Both the position numbers and the translations under genes were made by a program. 64,000 nt of DNA, taken from the NCBI GenBank assembly GCA_947450365.1, contig CANFVE010000010.1, positions 22,074-86,073 of the forward strand, given 5' to 3'. Shown in pieces: positions 15,866 through 24,122 of this stretch. The first letter of the stretch is position 1. Every line of letters starts with the position of its first letter. Source of the DNA: Cytophagaceae bacterium. GTDB taxonomy: Bacteria; Bacteroidota; Bacteroidia; Cytophagales; Spirosomataceae. The notes under the pieces are model-generated. The model did not search any database. It was not told the origin of the DNA and worked only from the letters and a program-made list of their open reading frames with translations.

Positions 15866-17209
15866 ATGGATGCCGACCCCTATCCGAGTAGCTTATTCTT
15901 GATGCTTGACCCTTCGGTCAGTTTTAGTACGCTGTTGCTTATCACCGTCATTTTATTGACTTTGTTGCTTCTTTCTGCGCTTTTGGCCGGGTCGGAAGTA
16001 GCCTTTTTCTCCTTGAATGCAGAACAACGAATCAGCCTGCGAGAAAGCGACGGAAAATCTGAAAAGGCAGTCAGTCATTTGTTGGATAAACCCCAACAAC
16101 TTCTTGCCACCCTCCTCATTTCCATCAATTTTGTCAATATTATCTTCATTACGCTAGCTAATTACCTGACAGAACTCGTCATGGGACCCCAATCGGTGGG
16201 AACGCTTATCGTGACTTTGTTTTTGTTATTCGGCGTCACCTTTATTATTACGTTTTTTGGGGAATTGATCCCTAAAGTTTGGGCTCAGCAAAATAATTTG
16301 AATTTTGCACGCTATTCTGCCCCGCTGATTGAGTTTTTTACATTTATTTTTATGCCCCTATCGAAGGTATTGTTGGGGATTTCAGGATTAATCGAAAAAA
16401 GAGTTCAGAAAAAATCTTACACGCTCACAACTCATGAATTAAATCAGGCTTTAGAAATCACGACCGATGAAAATACGTCTGAACGTGAAAAGGATATTTT
16501 ACGTGGGATTTTGAATTTTGGAAATACCTCGGTGAAATCAGTCATGCGGGCGCGCAGGGACATTATGGCCTTGGATACGGACATGGATTTTCATGAATTG
16601 ATGGATAAAATCAATAAAAACGGCTATTCGAGGATTCCGGTGTATAGCGAGACCATTGATAAAATTGAGGGGATATTATATATCAAAGATTTATTGAAGG
16701 ATTTGGATCAAGATGAGAATTTTGATTGGGTTTCTTTGTTGCATCAGCCCTTTTTTGTCCCTGAAAATAAAAAAATCGATGACCTTTTGTATGACTTTCA
16801 AGAGAAGCGTGTGCACATGGCGATCGTCGTCAATGAATATGGTGAGACGGAGGGATTGGTGACAATGGAGGATATCATCGAGGAAATTGTCGGGGAAATC
16901 AATGATGAATTCGATGACGAGGAAGTGGATTATAAGAAATTGGATGAGCAGAATTACCTCTTTGAGGCAAAAACTTCGATCAATGATTTTTGCCGGGTGT
17001 TCGACATCGATGTCTCATTTTTTGAAAAGGGAAAAGGGGAAAGTGAGACATTGGGGGGCTTATTGATTGAATTGTTTGGTCGAATTCCAAATTCAAATGA
17101 GGAAATTTCCTTTGAATCCTTTTTGTTTCGTGTGCAATCCGTGGATACCCGGCGAATAAAAAAAATCAAGGTTACTCTTCAACAAAATCCAAGCCATGAG
17201 ACAGTCTAA
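15866..17209 (+). CDS. gldE: GldE, CNNM/CBS-domain gliding-associated membrane protein
   Basis: A 447-residue protein of the hemolysin-C/CorC-like family. It has a CNNM membrane domain with about four helices (residues 18-190, containing ALLAGSEVAFFSL), a pair of CBS domains (about 205-345, with MRARRDIMALDTDMDF and YGETEGLVTMEDIIEEIVG), and a C-terminal CorC/HlyC domain. In Flavobacterium gliding studies GldE is functionally linked to the lipoprotein GldD. Location directly after mutY-ssb is the conserved Bacteroidota arrangement and supports the name. The usual gldD neighbour is not next to it; an unrelated lipoprotein gene overlaps its last 14 bases instead. Confidence 0.88.
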   Translation: MDADPYPSSLFLMLDPSVSFSTLLLITVILLTLLLLSALLAGSEVAFFSLNAEQRISLRESDGKSEKAVSHLLDKPQQLLATLLISINFVNIIFITLANYLTELVMGPQSVGTLIVTLFLLFGVTFIITFFGELIPKVWAQQNNLNFARYSAPLIEFFTFIFMPLSKVLLGISGLIEKRVQKKSYTLTTHELNQALEITTDENTSEREKDILRGILNFGNTSVKSVMRARRDIMALDTDMDFHELMDKINKNGYSRIPVYSETIDKIEGILYIKDLLKDLDQDENFDWVSLLHQPFFVPENKKIDDLLYDFQEKRVHMAIVVNEYGETEGLVTMEDIIEEIVGEINDEFDDEEVDYKKLDEQNYLFEAKTSINDFCRVFDIDVSFFEKGKGESETLGGLLIELFGRIPNSNEEISFESFLFRVQSVDTRRIKKIKVTLQQNPSHETV

Positions 17210-18149
17210 GACAGGATTTTTCGTATGTCTCATGTTCCTGGTGCTGGCTTGTGAAAAACCAGCCCCTACGCCCACGCCGCCAGTTCCGGTCGTTGAATCA
17301 ACCTACGAAAATGTACAGGACAGGGGCTTGTTGGAAAACGCCCAACTTGACGAAGCCTCTGGCCTAGCCGCAAGTCGATTAAATCGTGGCTATTTGTGGT
17401 CACACAATGATTCAGGGGATAAAAATCGAATTTTTTTGTTTGATACCTATGGAAAAGGTAAATATGAATTTACGATTCAAGGTGCGGAAAATAGAGATTG
17501 GGAGGATATGGCCGTCGTTAAAGAAGCGGATGGGTCAGCGACGATTTATGTGGCAGATTTTGGCGATAATAATTCATCTTATAGTTCCTATGCGATTTAT
17601 TGGTTTAAAGAACCCGTGATTTCTGCGAGTACTCCGGCGTCGAATACCATCACCCAAGTAAATAAGGTGACATTTACGGTATCGGATGGATCGCGGGATA
17701 TGGAATGTTTACTGGTAGACCAACAAAGCAAAGACCTCTTCATCATCTCCAAGCGCGAAACACAAAAGCAATTATATAAAATTGCCGCGGCGAATATGGT
17801 CGCTGGATCGACAACCAAAGCGGAATTCATTCAAAAATTGGACAATATTTCCCAGCCTTTTTCCAGCGCGGCCCAAGTCATTCAAGGATTTTACATCACA
17901 GCAGGTTCAGTTTCGCCGGATAATACGGAGATTTTAGTGAAGAATTATTTGGAAATCTATTATTGGAAACGCAAGGAAGGTGAAACGATTCCGCAGGCCT
18001 TGGCGCGTCAGGCAAAAACGGTTCCTTATCAAATGGAACCGCAGGGCGAAGGCATCACCTTTGCAGAAGATGGAGGAGGGTATTATACGATTTCAGAATC
18101 CGCGGATGGCTCTAGCCCCGTGCATCTATTCTTTTACAAGAAAAAATAA
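17196..18149 (+). CDS. Lipoprotein with predicted beta-propeller fold
   Basis: A 317-residue protein with a lipoprotein signal (hydrophobic CLMFLVLAC, Cys about residue 19) followed by a Pro/Thr-rich spacer. The body has repeated beta-rich blades such as GYLWSHNDSGDKNRIFLFD, DWEDMAVVKEADGSATIYV and GEGITFAEDGGGYYTISE. These resemble secreted esterase/phytase-like or SdiA-regulated-type propellers, but I do not recognise a catalytic motif. It sits in the slot where many Bacteroidota carry gldD, yet is far longer and not similar. Translation is probably coupled to gldE by a 14-base overlap. Its stop codon abuts that of the convergent helicase gene. Confidence 0.72.
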   Translation: MRQSKTGFFVCLMFLVLACEKPAPTPTPPVPVVESTYENVQDRGLLENAQLDEASGLAASRLNRGYLWSHNDSGDKNRIFLFDTYGKGKYEFTIQGAENRDWEDMAVVKEADGSATIYVADFGDNNSSYSSYAIYWFKEPVISASTPASNTITQVNKVTFTVSDGSRDMECLLVDQQSKDLFIISKRETQKQLYKIAAANMVAGSTTKAEFIQKLDNISQPFSSAAQVIQGFYITAGSVSPDNTEILVKNYLEIYYWKRKEGETIPQALARQAKTVPYQMEPQGEGITFAEDGGGYYTISESADGSSPVHLFFYKKK

Positions 18150-20435
18150 TTATTCGACGACCATCAGTTTCGCAAAACTTAATAAAAGCACTTTCTCGCC
18201 CACACCCTTTTCGAAATCAATGTGCGCTTTTCGTTCCGCGCCATTAACTTCTAATTTTTTGATAAGGCCAAATCCGAATTTTTGATGTTCTACCCGCTGG
18301 CCTTCTTGAAGATTTTCCGGTGCGGTTTGTTTGAATTCGGCGGAAGGAACGTGTTGATAATTGGTATTTTGTTTGGGCTTTTGGATGAGTTGGGCCGCGG
18401 AAGCACTTCCTGCCGTGGATTTTTCCACAAAACCCGTTTTCTGAACGGGTCGAAACGCACTCGTATCTTTTTTCCCTTGGACTTTGGCCATTTTCAAGTA
18501 GGTGGAATCCAATTCATTTAGGAATCGACTAGGTTCACAACTCTTCAGTCGGCCAAACTGATATCTCGATTCCGCATAGGAAATCATTAATTTTTTCTCC
18601 GCACGCGTGATGGCTACGTAAAAAAGGCGACGTTCTTCTTCGAGATCGGCCTGGCTTTGCAGCATCATTTGGCTTGGGAACAGGTCCTCTTCCAAACCGA
18701 CTAAGAAAACGTGTTTGAATTCTAGGCCTTTTGCGGAATGGACCGTCATGAGCGTGACTTTGTCGCGGTCGTTGGGGTCTTCGTTCGTGTCGGCATTGGT
18801 CAACAAAGACACTGATTGCAAAAATGTCCCCAAAGATTTGTCCTCATTTTCTTCAGAATCTACGAATTGCTTGATGGCATTTAGTAATTCTTGCAAGTTT
18901 TGGTAGCGCGCTAAACCTTCTACTGTTTTATCTTCATAAAGTTCGCGTACGAGCCCAGATGCTTTTGCGACATGAGAGGCAACTTCATAGGCATCTTTTT
19001 GTTCGACTTCGACGAGGAGTTTGAAGGACTTAATGAGGTCCGCAAATTGTTCGATGGGTGCGCTGCCGCGATTGCCTTGAAATTGATTGATATTAGAAAC
19101 CACATCCCAAATCGACATTTGATTTTCGGCCGCTGTCACGGCGATTTTCGCGATGGTGGTGTCTCCGATACCGCGTTTAGGGAGGTTAATGATGCGTTTA
19201 AATGCTTCTTCGTCGTTTTGATTGACCACAAAACGGAGGTAGGCGAGGACATCTTTGATTTCTTTTCGTTGGTAAAAAGAAAGTCCTCCGACGATTCGGT
19301 ATTTGATGTTTAGTCGGCGCAAAGATTCTTCAAAAGATCTTGATTGGGCGTTTGTTCGATAAAGGATGGCGAAATCGGCCCAGGTAAAGCTGACTTCCTT
19401 TTGTCGGGTTTCGAAAATCGTGGAGGCGATGAGTCGACCTTCCTCGTTATCGGAACTGGCGCGGATGATTTCGATTTGGTCACCTTCTTCGTTGGACGTA
19501 AAGACGTCTTTTTTCAATTGGCTTTTATTGCGCGAAATGATGGAATTCGCCACGGCCACGATCGCTTTGGTGGAGCGGTAATTTTCCTCCAGTTTGATGG
19601 TGGTTAAATCAGCATAATCGCGTTCGAAATTCAGGATATTTTGAATATCGGCGCCTCGGAAGGCGTAGATGCTTTGGGCATCGTCCCCTACGACGCAGAT
19701 ATTTTGGTTGACAGCGGCTAATTTTTTGGTAATAAGGTATTGGGAGACGTTGGTGTCCTGAAACTCGTCGACCATGACGTGTTTAAATTTGTGTTGGTAT
19801 TTATTCAATACATCCAAATGGTCCCGGAATAGGATGTTTGTTTGAAAAAGTAAATCGTCGAAATCCATGGCGTTTGCTTGGAAGCAACGGGCGCTATAGC
19901 TTTTGTACAGCTGGCCCATCATCGGAATTTTCGCCAGTCGGTCTTCGTGTTCGAGGACGGAGGAGCCGAGGTATTGTTCGGGGCCGATGAGCCGATTTTT
20001 CGCGTTGGAAATTCGGTTAAGCACCAAATTCACTTTATATACCTTGTCATCAAGATTTTGTTCTTTGATGAGGGCTCGAATGAGTGATTTGGAATCGTCG
20101 GTATCGTAAATGGAGAAGTTGGACGTATAGCCTAGTCGTTCGCCTTCGAAGCGGAGGATTTTGGCAAAAATGGAGTGAAAAGTACCCATCCAAATGTTTT
20201 TGGCTTGGGAACCGATGACAGATTCGATCCGGTGACGCATTTCGCCAGCGGCTTTGTTGGTAAATGTCAATAAAAGGATCGAAAAAGGATCCACCCCATG
20301 CTGAATCAAATAGGCAGTTCGGTAGGTAAGTACCCGTGTTTTGCCTGATCCGGCACCTGCAATGATCATCAGGGGGCCGTCCATGTGCTGAACAGCTTTC
20401 CGCTGGGGGTCATTTAATCCTTCCAAAAAATCCAT
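18150..20435 (-). CDS. ATP-dependent DNA helicase, UvrD/PcrA type
   Basis: A 761-residue superfamily 1A helicase that unwinds DNA 3' to 5' in repair and at stalled replication forks. Motifs in order are Q motif LNDPQRKAVQ, Walker A IAGAGSGKTRVLTYR, motif Ia TFTNKAAGEMR, Walker B DEFQDTN, motif III VGDDAQSIYAFRGA, motif IV YRTNAQSR, motif V LMTVHSAKGLEF and motif VI YVAITRAEKKL. The C-terminal tail has the PcrA-like beta-barrel element around GQRVEHQKFGFGLIKKLE, which binds RNA polymerase in homologues. The gene has its own -7 box. pcrA or uvrD would both be acceptable names. Confidence 0.95.
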   Translation of the reverse strand: MDFLEGLNDPQRKAVQHMDGPLMIIAGAGSGKTRVLTYRTAYLIQHGVDPFSILLLTFTNKAAGEMRHRIESVIGSQAKNIWMGTFHSIFAKILRFEGERLGYTSNFSIYDTDDSKSLIRALIKEQNLDDKVYKVNLVLNRISNAKNRLIGPEQYLGSSVLEHEDRLAKIPMMGQLYKSYSARCFQANAMDFDDLLFQTNILFRDHLDVLNKYQHKFKHVMVDEFQDTNVSQYLITKKLAAVNQNICVVGDDAQSIYAFRGADIQNILNFERDYADLTTIKLEENYRSTKAIVAVANSIISRNKSQLKKDVFTSNEEGDQIEIIRASSDNEEGRLIASTIFETRQKEVSFTWADFAILYRTNAQSRSFEESLRRLNIKYRIVGGLSFYQRKEIKDVLAYLRFVVNQNDEEAFKRIINLPKRGIGDTTIAKIAVTAAENQMSIWDVVSNINQFQGNRGSAPIEQFADLIKSFKLLVEVEQKDAYEVASHVAKASGLVRELYEDKTVEGLARYQNLQELLNAIKQFVDSEENEDKSLGTFLQSVSLLTNADTNEDPNDRDKVTLMTVHSAKGLEFKHVFLVGLEEDLFPSQMMLQSQADLEEERRLFYVAITRAEKKLMISYAESRYQFGRLKSCEPSRFLNELDSTYLKMAKVQGKKDTSAFRPVQKTGFVEKSTAGSASAAQLIQKPKQNTNYQHVPSAEFKQTAPENLQEGQRVEHQKFGFGLIKKLEVNGAERKAHIDFEKGVGEKVLLLSFAKLMVVE

Positions 20436-20465
20436 ATGCGTCTAAAATGTGGGTACTAAGGGCGA

Positions 20466-20473
20466 CAAAAATA
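20466..20473 (-). promoter_or_regulatory. Promoter -7 box for the helicase gene
   Basis: The minus strand reads TATTTTTG, matching TAnnTTTG, 31 bases before the start codon. Confidence 0.45.
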
Positions 20474-20520
20474 GGAAAAAAGGATGGGTTTTTGGCTGAA
20501 AAAATTGATTTAAATCCATA

Positions 20521-20546
20521 AAAAAAAGACACAGAATATCTGTGCC
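20521..20546 (-). terminator. Rho-independent terminator of the small secreted protein gene
   Basis: On the minus strand CACAGA-TAT-TCTGTG is followed by an eight-T run. It lies about 35 bases after the stop codon at 20580. Confidence 0.7.
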
Positions 20547-20579
20547 CTTTTCCCTTAATCTTTCACTTGAAATGCTAAA

Positions 20580-20936
20580 CTACTGAATCGCAACCATGTC
20601 GCGTTTTACCTCAGTTTGTATACTAAAGGTTTTGGATTTCAACAGATTTTTACGCGCATCTAAAATGTCCATGCGATAAGCCCCATCGACTAAATTCGCA
20701 AAACTGAACATCTTTTTATGTGTAATCGCTTCGCTGTGAATTAGGTTATTTTCAGCATCATATATCGTTACAATTAATTGCGTTTTCAATTCTGGACTGA
20801 CTAAGAATTTCAATTTCCCTACGTGTTCGATCGAAACAGGTAGCGACAGCTCTGCCGCAGTGGCAGCAGATGAAAGGGACAACAAAGCAGCGAATGCATA
20901 CGCTGCGATTGAGTTTTTGGTGATGAAATTTTTCAT
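20580..20936 (-). CDS. Small secreted beta-sandwich-like protein
   Basis: A 118-residue protein with a clear Sec signal peptide (residues 1-28, cleavage after an ATAAA-type site). The mature roughly 90 residues are predominantly predicted beta strands: KLKFLVSPELKTQLIVTIYD, NNLIHSEAITHKKMFSFANL and GAYRMDILDARKNLLKSKTF. The alternating pattern and the 'ANLVDGAYRMDI' turn resemble the C-terminal secretion-type or DUF3244-like beta sandwiches found in Bacteroidota, but I cannot assign a family. It is transcribed alone from a very good promoter with a palindromic leader, which suggests high or regulated expression. Function unknown. Confidence 0.7.
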   Translation of the reverse strand: MKNFITKNSIAAYAFAALLSLSSAATAAELSLPVSIEHVGKLKFLVSPELKTQLIVTIYDAENNLIHSEAITHKKMFSFANLVDGAYRMDILDARKNLLKSKTFSIQTEVKRDMVAIQ

Positions 20937-20959
20937 ACTGTTTAATTTTTTTACTTAGG

Positions 20960-21014
20960 CGGAAATATTTCCGTTTTCTTGTCTCAAATCTAGACGTTTA
21001 AAATGAACTCCAAA
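20960..21014 (-). promoter_or_regulatory. Promoter and palindromic leader of the small secreted protein gene
   Basis: The minus strand has TTTG (21011-21014), an 18-bp spacer, and TAGATTTG (20985-20992), the best -33/-7 pair in the window. A perfect 14-bp palindrome, CGGAAATATTTCCG, lies in the predicted leader at 20960-20973. Confidence 0.65.
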
Positions 21015-21185
21015 TTAAATCCGTGTAAAATTTAAATTTTCCAAGAAAGTTCTTCTATAAAAAATTATATTTCTTCGAATTGTGCAAAAATTATACTTGA
21101 AATTTAGTTTTATTCGTTATTTGCCATTAAAATTTTCACTCCTAAAAATCCATGTTAACAAATTGTTACGAAGGGGCTTCTTTTT

Positions 21186-21252
21186 TTAACAATTTGGTTA
21201 AAAGTTCATAATGTTTGGTTAACGAGTTGGTCTAAGCGGCGGGCTAATTTTG
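21186..21252 (+). promoter_or_regulatory. TTAACA-unit promoter module of TonB receptor 1
   Basis: TTAACA at 21186 and TTAACG at 21219, with weaker units at 21197 and 21208 (11-bp phase), precede the -7 box TAATTTTG at 21245. The distance from the first unit to the -7 box is 59 bp, exactly as upstream of the second TonB gene. By hand, 27 of the first 38 positions are identical between the two. The layout resembles PhoP/PhoB-type direct-repeat boxes. Confidence 0.55.
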
Positions 21253-21279
21253 CATCGAAAAAAAACACCAAAATCATTT

Positions 21280-24087
21280 ATGAAATTCGCTTTACGTTAC
21301 ACCAATCTTTTCATTTTCAATTTCCTGTTCATTTTTGGGGCATTTGCCCAGCAATCGGGCGTCTTACGGGGTACTATTAAAGATGTTAAAACAAAAGAAG
21401 ATATCATCGGGGCGACCATTTTATTGCAAGGATCTACGAAAGGCGCCTCTACAGATGTTAATGGTTTTTTCAATTTTGGCAAATTGCCTGTTGGGACCTA
21501 TTCTTTAAAAATCTCATTTGTAGGCTATCAGCCTAAAGTCTATGAAGGAGTTAAAGTAACTGTGGATCAGGTGACCGAATTGAATCTGACCCTCGCGGAG
21601 GAATCTGCGACACTTGCGGAAGTGAAAGTTGTGGCCCAACGACTAACGAATACCGAGGTTTCCGTTATTTCAGAATTAAAGGCTGCCCAATTAGTAGTAA
21701 GTGGTATTTCTGCTGCCCAAATCACGAAGACATTGGATCGCACCGCGGCTGAGGTGGTAAAGCGTGTTCCGGGTGTTACGATTTTCGGAGAGCGCTTTAT
21801 TAATATTCGGGGTTTGAATGAACGATATAATACGGTTCAATTGAACAATACCTTTGCTCCATCCATGGAAACGGATATGCGTTCGTTTTCATTTGATATC
21901 ATACCCGCGGGACAAATCGATCGTATTTTGGTGTTTAAATCTCCGGCTGCGGAATTACCAGGTGAATTTGCGGGTGGGGTCGTTAAAATCTTTACAAAGT
22001 CGATTCCAGAAAATAATTTCTTGACCATCGACGTAAGTAATTCGTATCGCGATGGCACGACGGGCGAATCTTTTAGTTCCCCTCAGCACGGAGCCAATTA
22101 TTTCACAGGCTTTAATAGCGGATATTTTGATCTGCCCAAAAGCTTTCCTACTTCTAAATTTGCTTTTCCTAGTTCTGGAGAGGCTTTGGCCCAAGTAGGT
22201 CGTTCATTAAAAAATAACTGGGTAGCGGAGAAATCCACCGCCAATCCTGATATGCGGATTTCCTTATCGAGTGGCTTGAAATTCAATTTGGGAAATGTTA
22301 AAGTGGGGAACGTAACCGCGATTAATTATTCGAGCACGAAGACCCTGTTTAACATGGTGCGCAATGATTATGAATTTAGTAAGGCGACTCCGGAATTTGT
22401 GTTCAATTTTAATGACCAACAAAATTCATCCGCCATTCGCGTTGGCGTCCTGCATAACTGGGCATTTCGCCTAAACGACCACCATACCATCGAATTAAAG
22501 AATTTATTTAATCAATTGAGCAATGCGCAATTTGTTAACCGTGTGGGTATCGACAATGGGGCCAATTGGAATATTCAATCCTTTGATCAGGTATATCGCG
22601 GTATTTACACAGGCCAATTATCCGGCAAGCATGATTGGAATGACGGGAATACAAAATTAGACTGGGTAGCCGGGTATAATTCTTCTTTCCGCGATCAACC
22701 CGATTACAAGCGTTTCCGCTATTTGATTGATGGGGCCAATAAAGTATTATATGTCCCAACGGGTGCTGCTCAAACCTTTAATTTAGGTCGGACCAATATC
22801 ATTCTATCCGAAAGTTCTTATACGGGGGGTGTAAACCTATCACATAAATTCGTGTTAGCCGAAGGAAAAGAATTAGAATTCAAAACAGGTCTATTTGCGG
22901 AATCAAAAAAACGTCAATTTGACGCACGTAACCTAGGCTATGTGCGTGCCAACAGTTCCTTATTTAATATTGGTTCTTTGCCAATCGACCAGATTTTTTC
23001 TGAAGCGAATATTAACAGCACCAACGGGGTTAAACTGGATGAACAAACGAATCCAAGTGATGCCTATTCGGCGACAAATGATTTAATCGCCGCCTACATT
23101 CAAGGAGGCTACGCGATTGGGACTAAATTCAATTTGGTAGCGGGTATTCGGGCGGAGAATAATAGCCAGAAATTGAAGTCCTTCGACATGACCGGTAAAA
23201 TTCCGATCAATTATGATAACACAAAATTAAATGTGTTGCCTTCATTTAATTTGACCTACAATTTCACTGAAAAATCATTATTGCGTTTGGGATATGGTCA
23301 AACGATCAACCGTCCAGAATTTAGAGAGGTTGCTCCATTTGCCTTCTATGATTTTGTGAACAATCGTAACATTTCTGGAAATCCTAATTTGAAAAATGCG
23401 AGCATTCAAAACTTTGATTTTCGTTATGAGCAATACCCAACTCCATCGGAGGTGATGAGTTTGGCATTTTTCTACAAGCAATTTACCAATCCGATCGAGG
23501 TCGTTTTCGCTTCCGGATCTAATCCAGAATTAAATTTTGCAAACGCCCAAAGTGCCTATAGCGCAGGTGTCGAGGCTGAAATTAGAAAGAATTTGCAAGC
23601 CGAAAATCCTAACAGCTTTTTAGGAAAATCAAGTCTTGTGTTTAATGGAGCCTATATTTTAAGTAAGGTATCCTTGGGTTCAGGTGCTGGAGCTAACCAA
23701 TCAGATAATCGTCCTTTGCAAGGCCAAAGTCCTTACATTTTAAATGCTTCGTATAATTACAACGATCAGAAAAAGGGATTCCAAGTGAATGTATCCTTTA
23801 ATGTGATTGGCAAACGTATTTATGCGGTGGGAAATAACTATGGCTACAATTACCCAGATTGGTATGAAATGCCTCGGAATGTAGTGGATTTAACCTTCTC
23901 GAAGCGTTTAACTAAAAATATACAATTGAAAGGCGGAATCAGTGACATCTTAAATAACAAGAATATTGTCATTCAGGATGGGAATCAGGATGGAACCTTG
24001 GATACGGCGAAGGACCAAATCATTCAATCGTATTCCCCAGGCCGCGTATTTTCATTGGGACTCATTTATACCCCTTTTGGATTCTAG
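21280..24087 (+). CDS. TonB-dependent outer-membrane receptor 1
   Basis: A 935-residue receptor. The ATG at 21280 gives a signal peptide (MKFALRYTNLFIFNFLFIFG...); an in-frame TTG at 21250 lies inside the -7 box and is rejected. A carboxypeptidase-regulatory-like beta-sandwich (about 25-110, with GTIKDVKTKEDIIGATILLQ) precedes the plug (about 140-255, with VVKRVPGVTIFGERFINIRG). A 22-strand barrel follows and ends in the aromatic residue usual for outer-membrane insertion (TPFGF). It imports an unknown ligand using TonB energy. It is followed after 35 bases by a surface lipoprotein gene, and it is not a SusC type. The shared promoter module links it to TonB receptor 2. Confidence 0.9.
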   Translation: MKFALRYTNLFIFNFLFIFGAFAQQSGVLRGTIKDVKTKEDIIGATILLQGSTKGASTDVNGFFNFGKLPVGTYSLKISFVGYQPKVYEGVKVTVDQVTELNLTLAEESATLAEVKVVAQRLTNTEVSVISELKAAQLVVSGISAAQITKTLDRTAAEVVKRVPGVTIFGERFINIRGLNERYNTVQLNNTFAPSMETDMRSFSFDIIPAGQIDRILVFKSPAAELPGEFAGGVVKIFTKSIPENNFLTIDVSNSYRDGTTGESFSSPQHGANYFTGFNSGYFDLPKSFPTSKFAFPSSGEALAQVGRSLKNNWVAEKSTANPDMRISLSSGLKFNLGNVKVGNVTAINYSSTKTLFNMVRNDYEFSKATPEFVFNFNDQQNSSAIRVGVLHNWAFRLNDHHTIELKNLFNQLSNAQFVNRVGIDNGANWNIQSFDQVYRGIYTGQLSGKHDWNDGNTKLDWVAGYNSSFRDQPDYKRFRYLIDGANKVLYVPTGAAQTFNLGRTNIILSESSYTGGVNLSHKFVLAEGKELEFKTGLFAESKKRQFDARNLGYVRANSSLFNIGSLPIDQIFSEANINSTNGVKLDEQTNPSDAYSATNDLIAAYIQGGYAIGTKFNLVAGIRAENNSQKLKSFDMTGKIPINYDNTKLNVLPSFNLTYNFTEKSLLRLGYGQTINRPEFREVAPFAFYDFVNNRNISGNPNLKNASIQNFDFRYEQYPTPSEVMSLAFFYKQFTNPIEVVFASGSNPELNFANAQSAYSAGVEAEIRKNLQAENPNSFLGKSSLVFNGAYILSKVSLGSGAGANQSDNRPLQGQSPYILNASYNYNDQKKGFQVNVSFNVIGKRIYAVGNNYGYNYPDWYEMPRNVVDLTFSKRLTKNIQLKGGISDILNNKNIVIQDGNQDGTLDTAKDQIIQSYSPGRVFSLGLIYTPFGF

Positions 24088-24122
24088 TTTTCTCATATTA
24101 ACAATTAAATAAATCAATTAAA

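Larger units (their letters stand above)
20937..21279. other. 343-bp divergent intergenic region
   Basis: No gene is seen. The left part holds the secreted-protein promoter on the minus strand. The right part holds an inverted repeat TAACAA-A-TTGTTA (21156-21168) and the TTAACA-unit promoter module of the TonB receptor (21186-21252). The middle is AT-rich without recognisable structure; no riboswitch pattern was found. Confidence 0.6.

Noticed and set aside
20937..21279. Cobalamin or other riboswitch before TonB receptor 1
   Set aside because: No conserved riboswitch core was found and the predicted leader is only about 20 bases.
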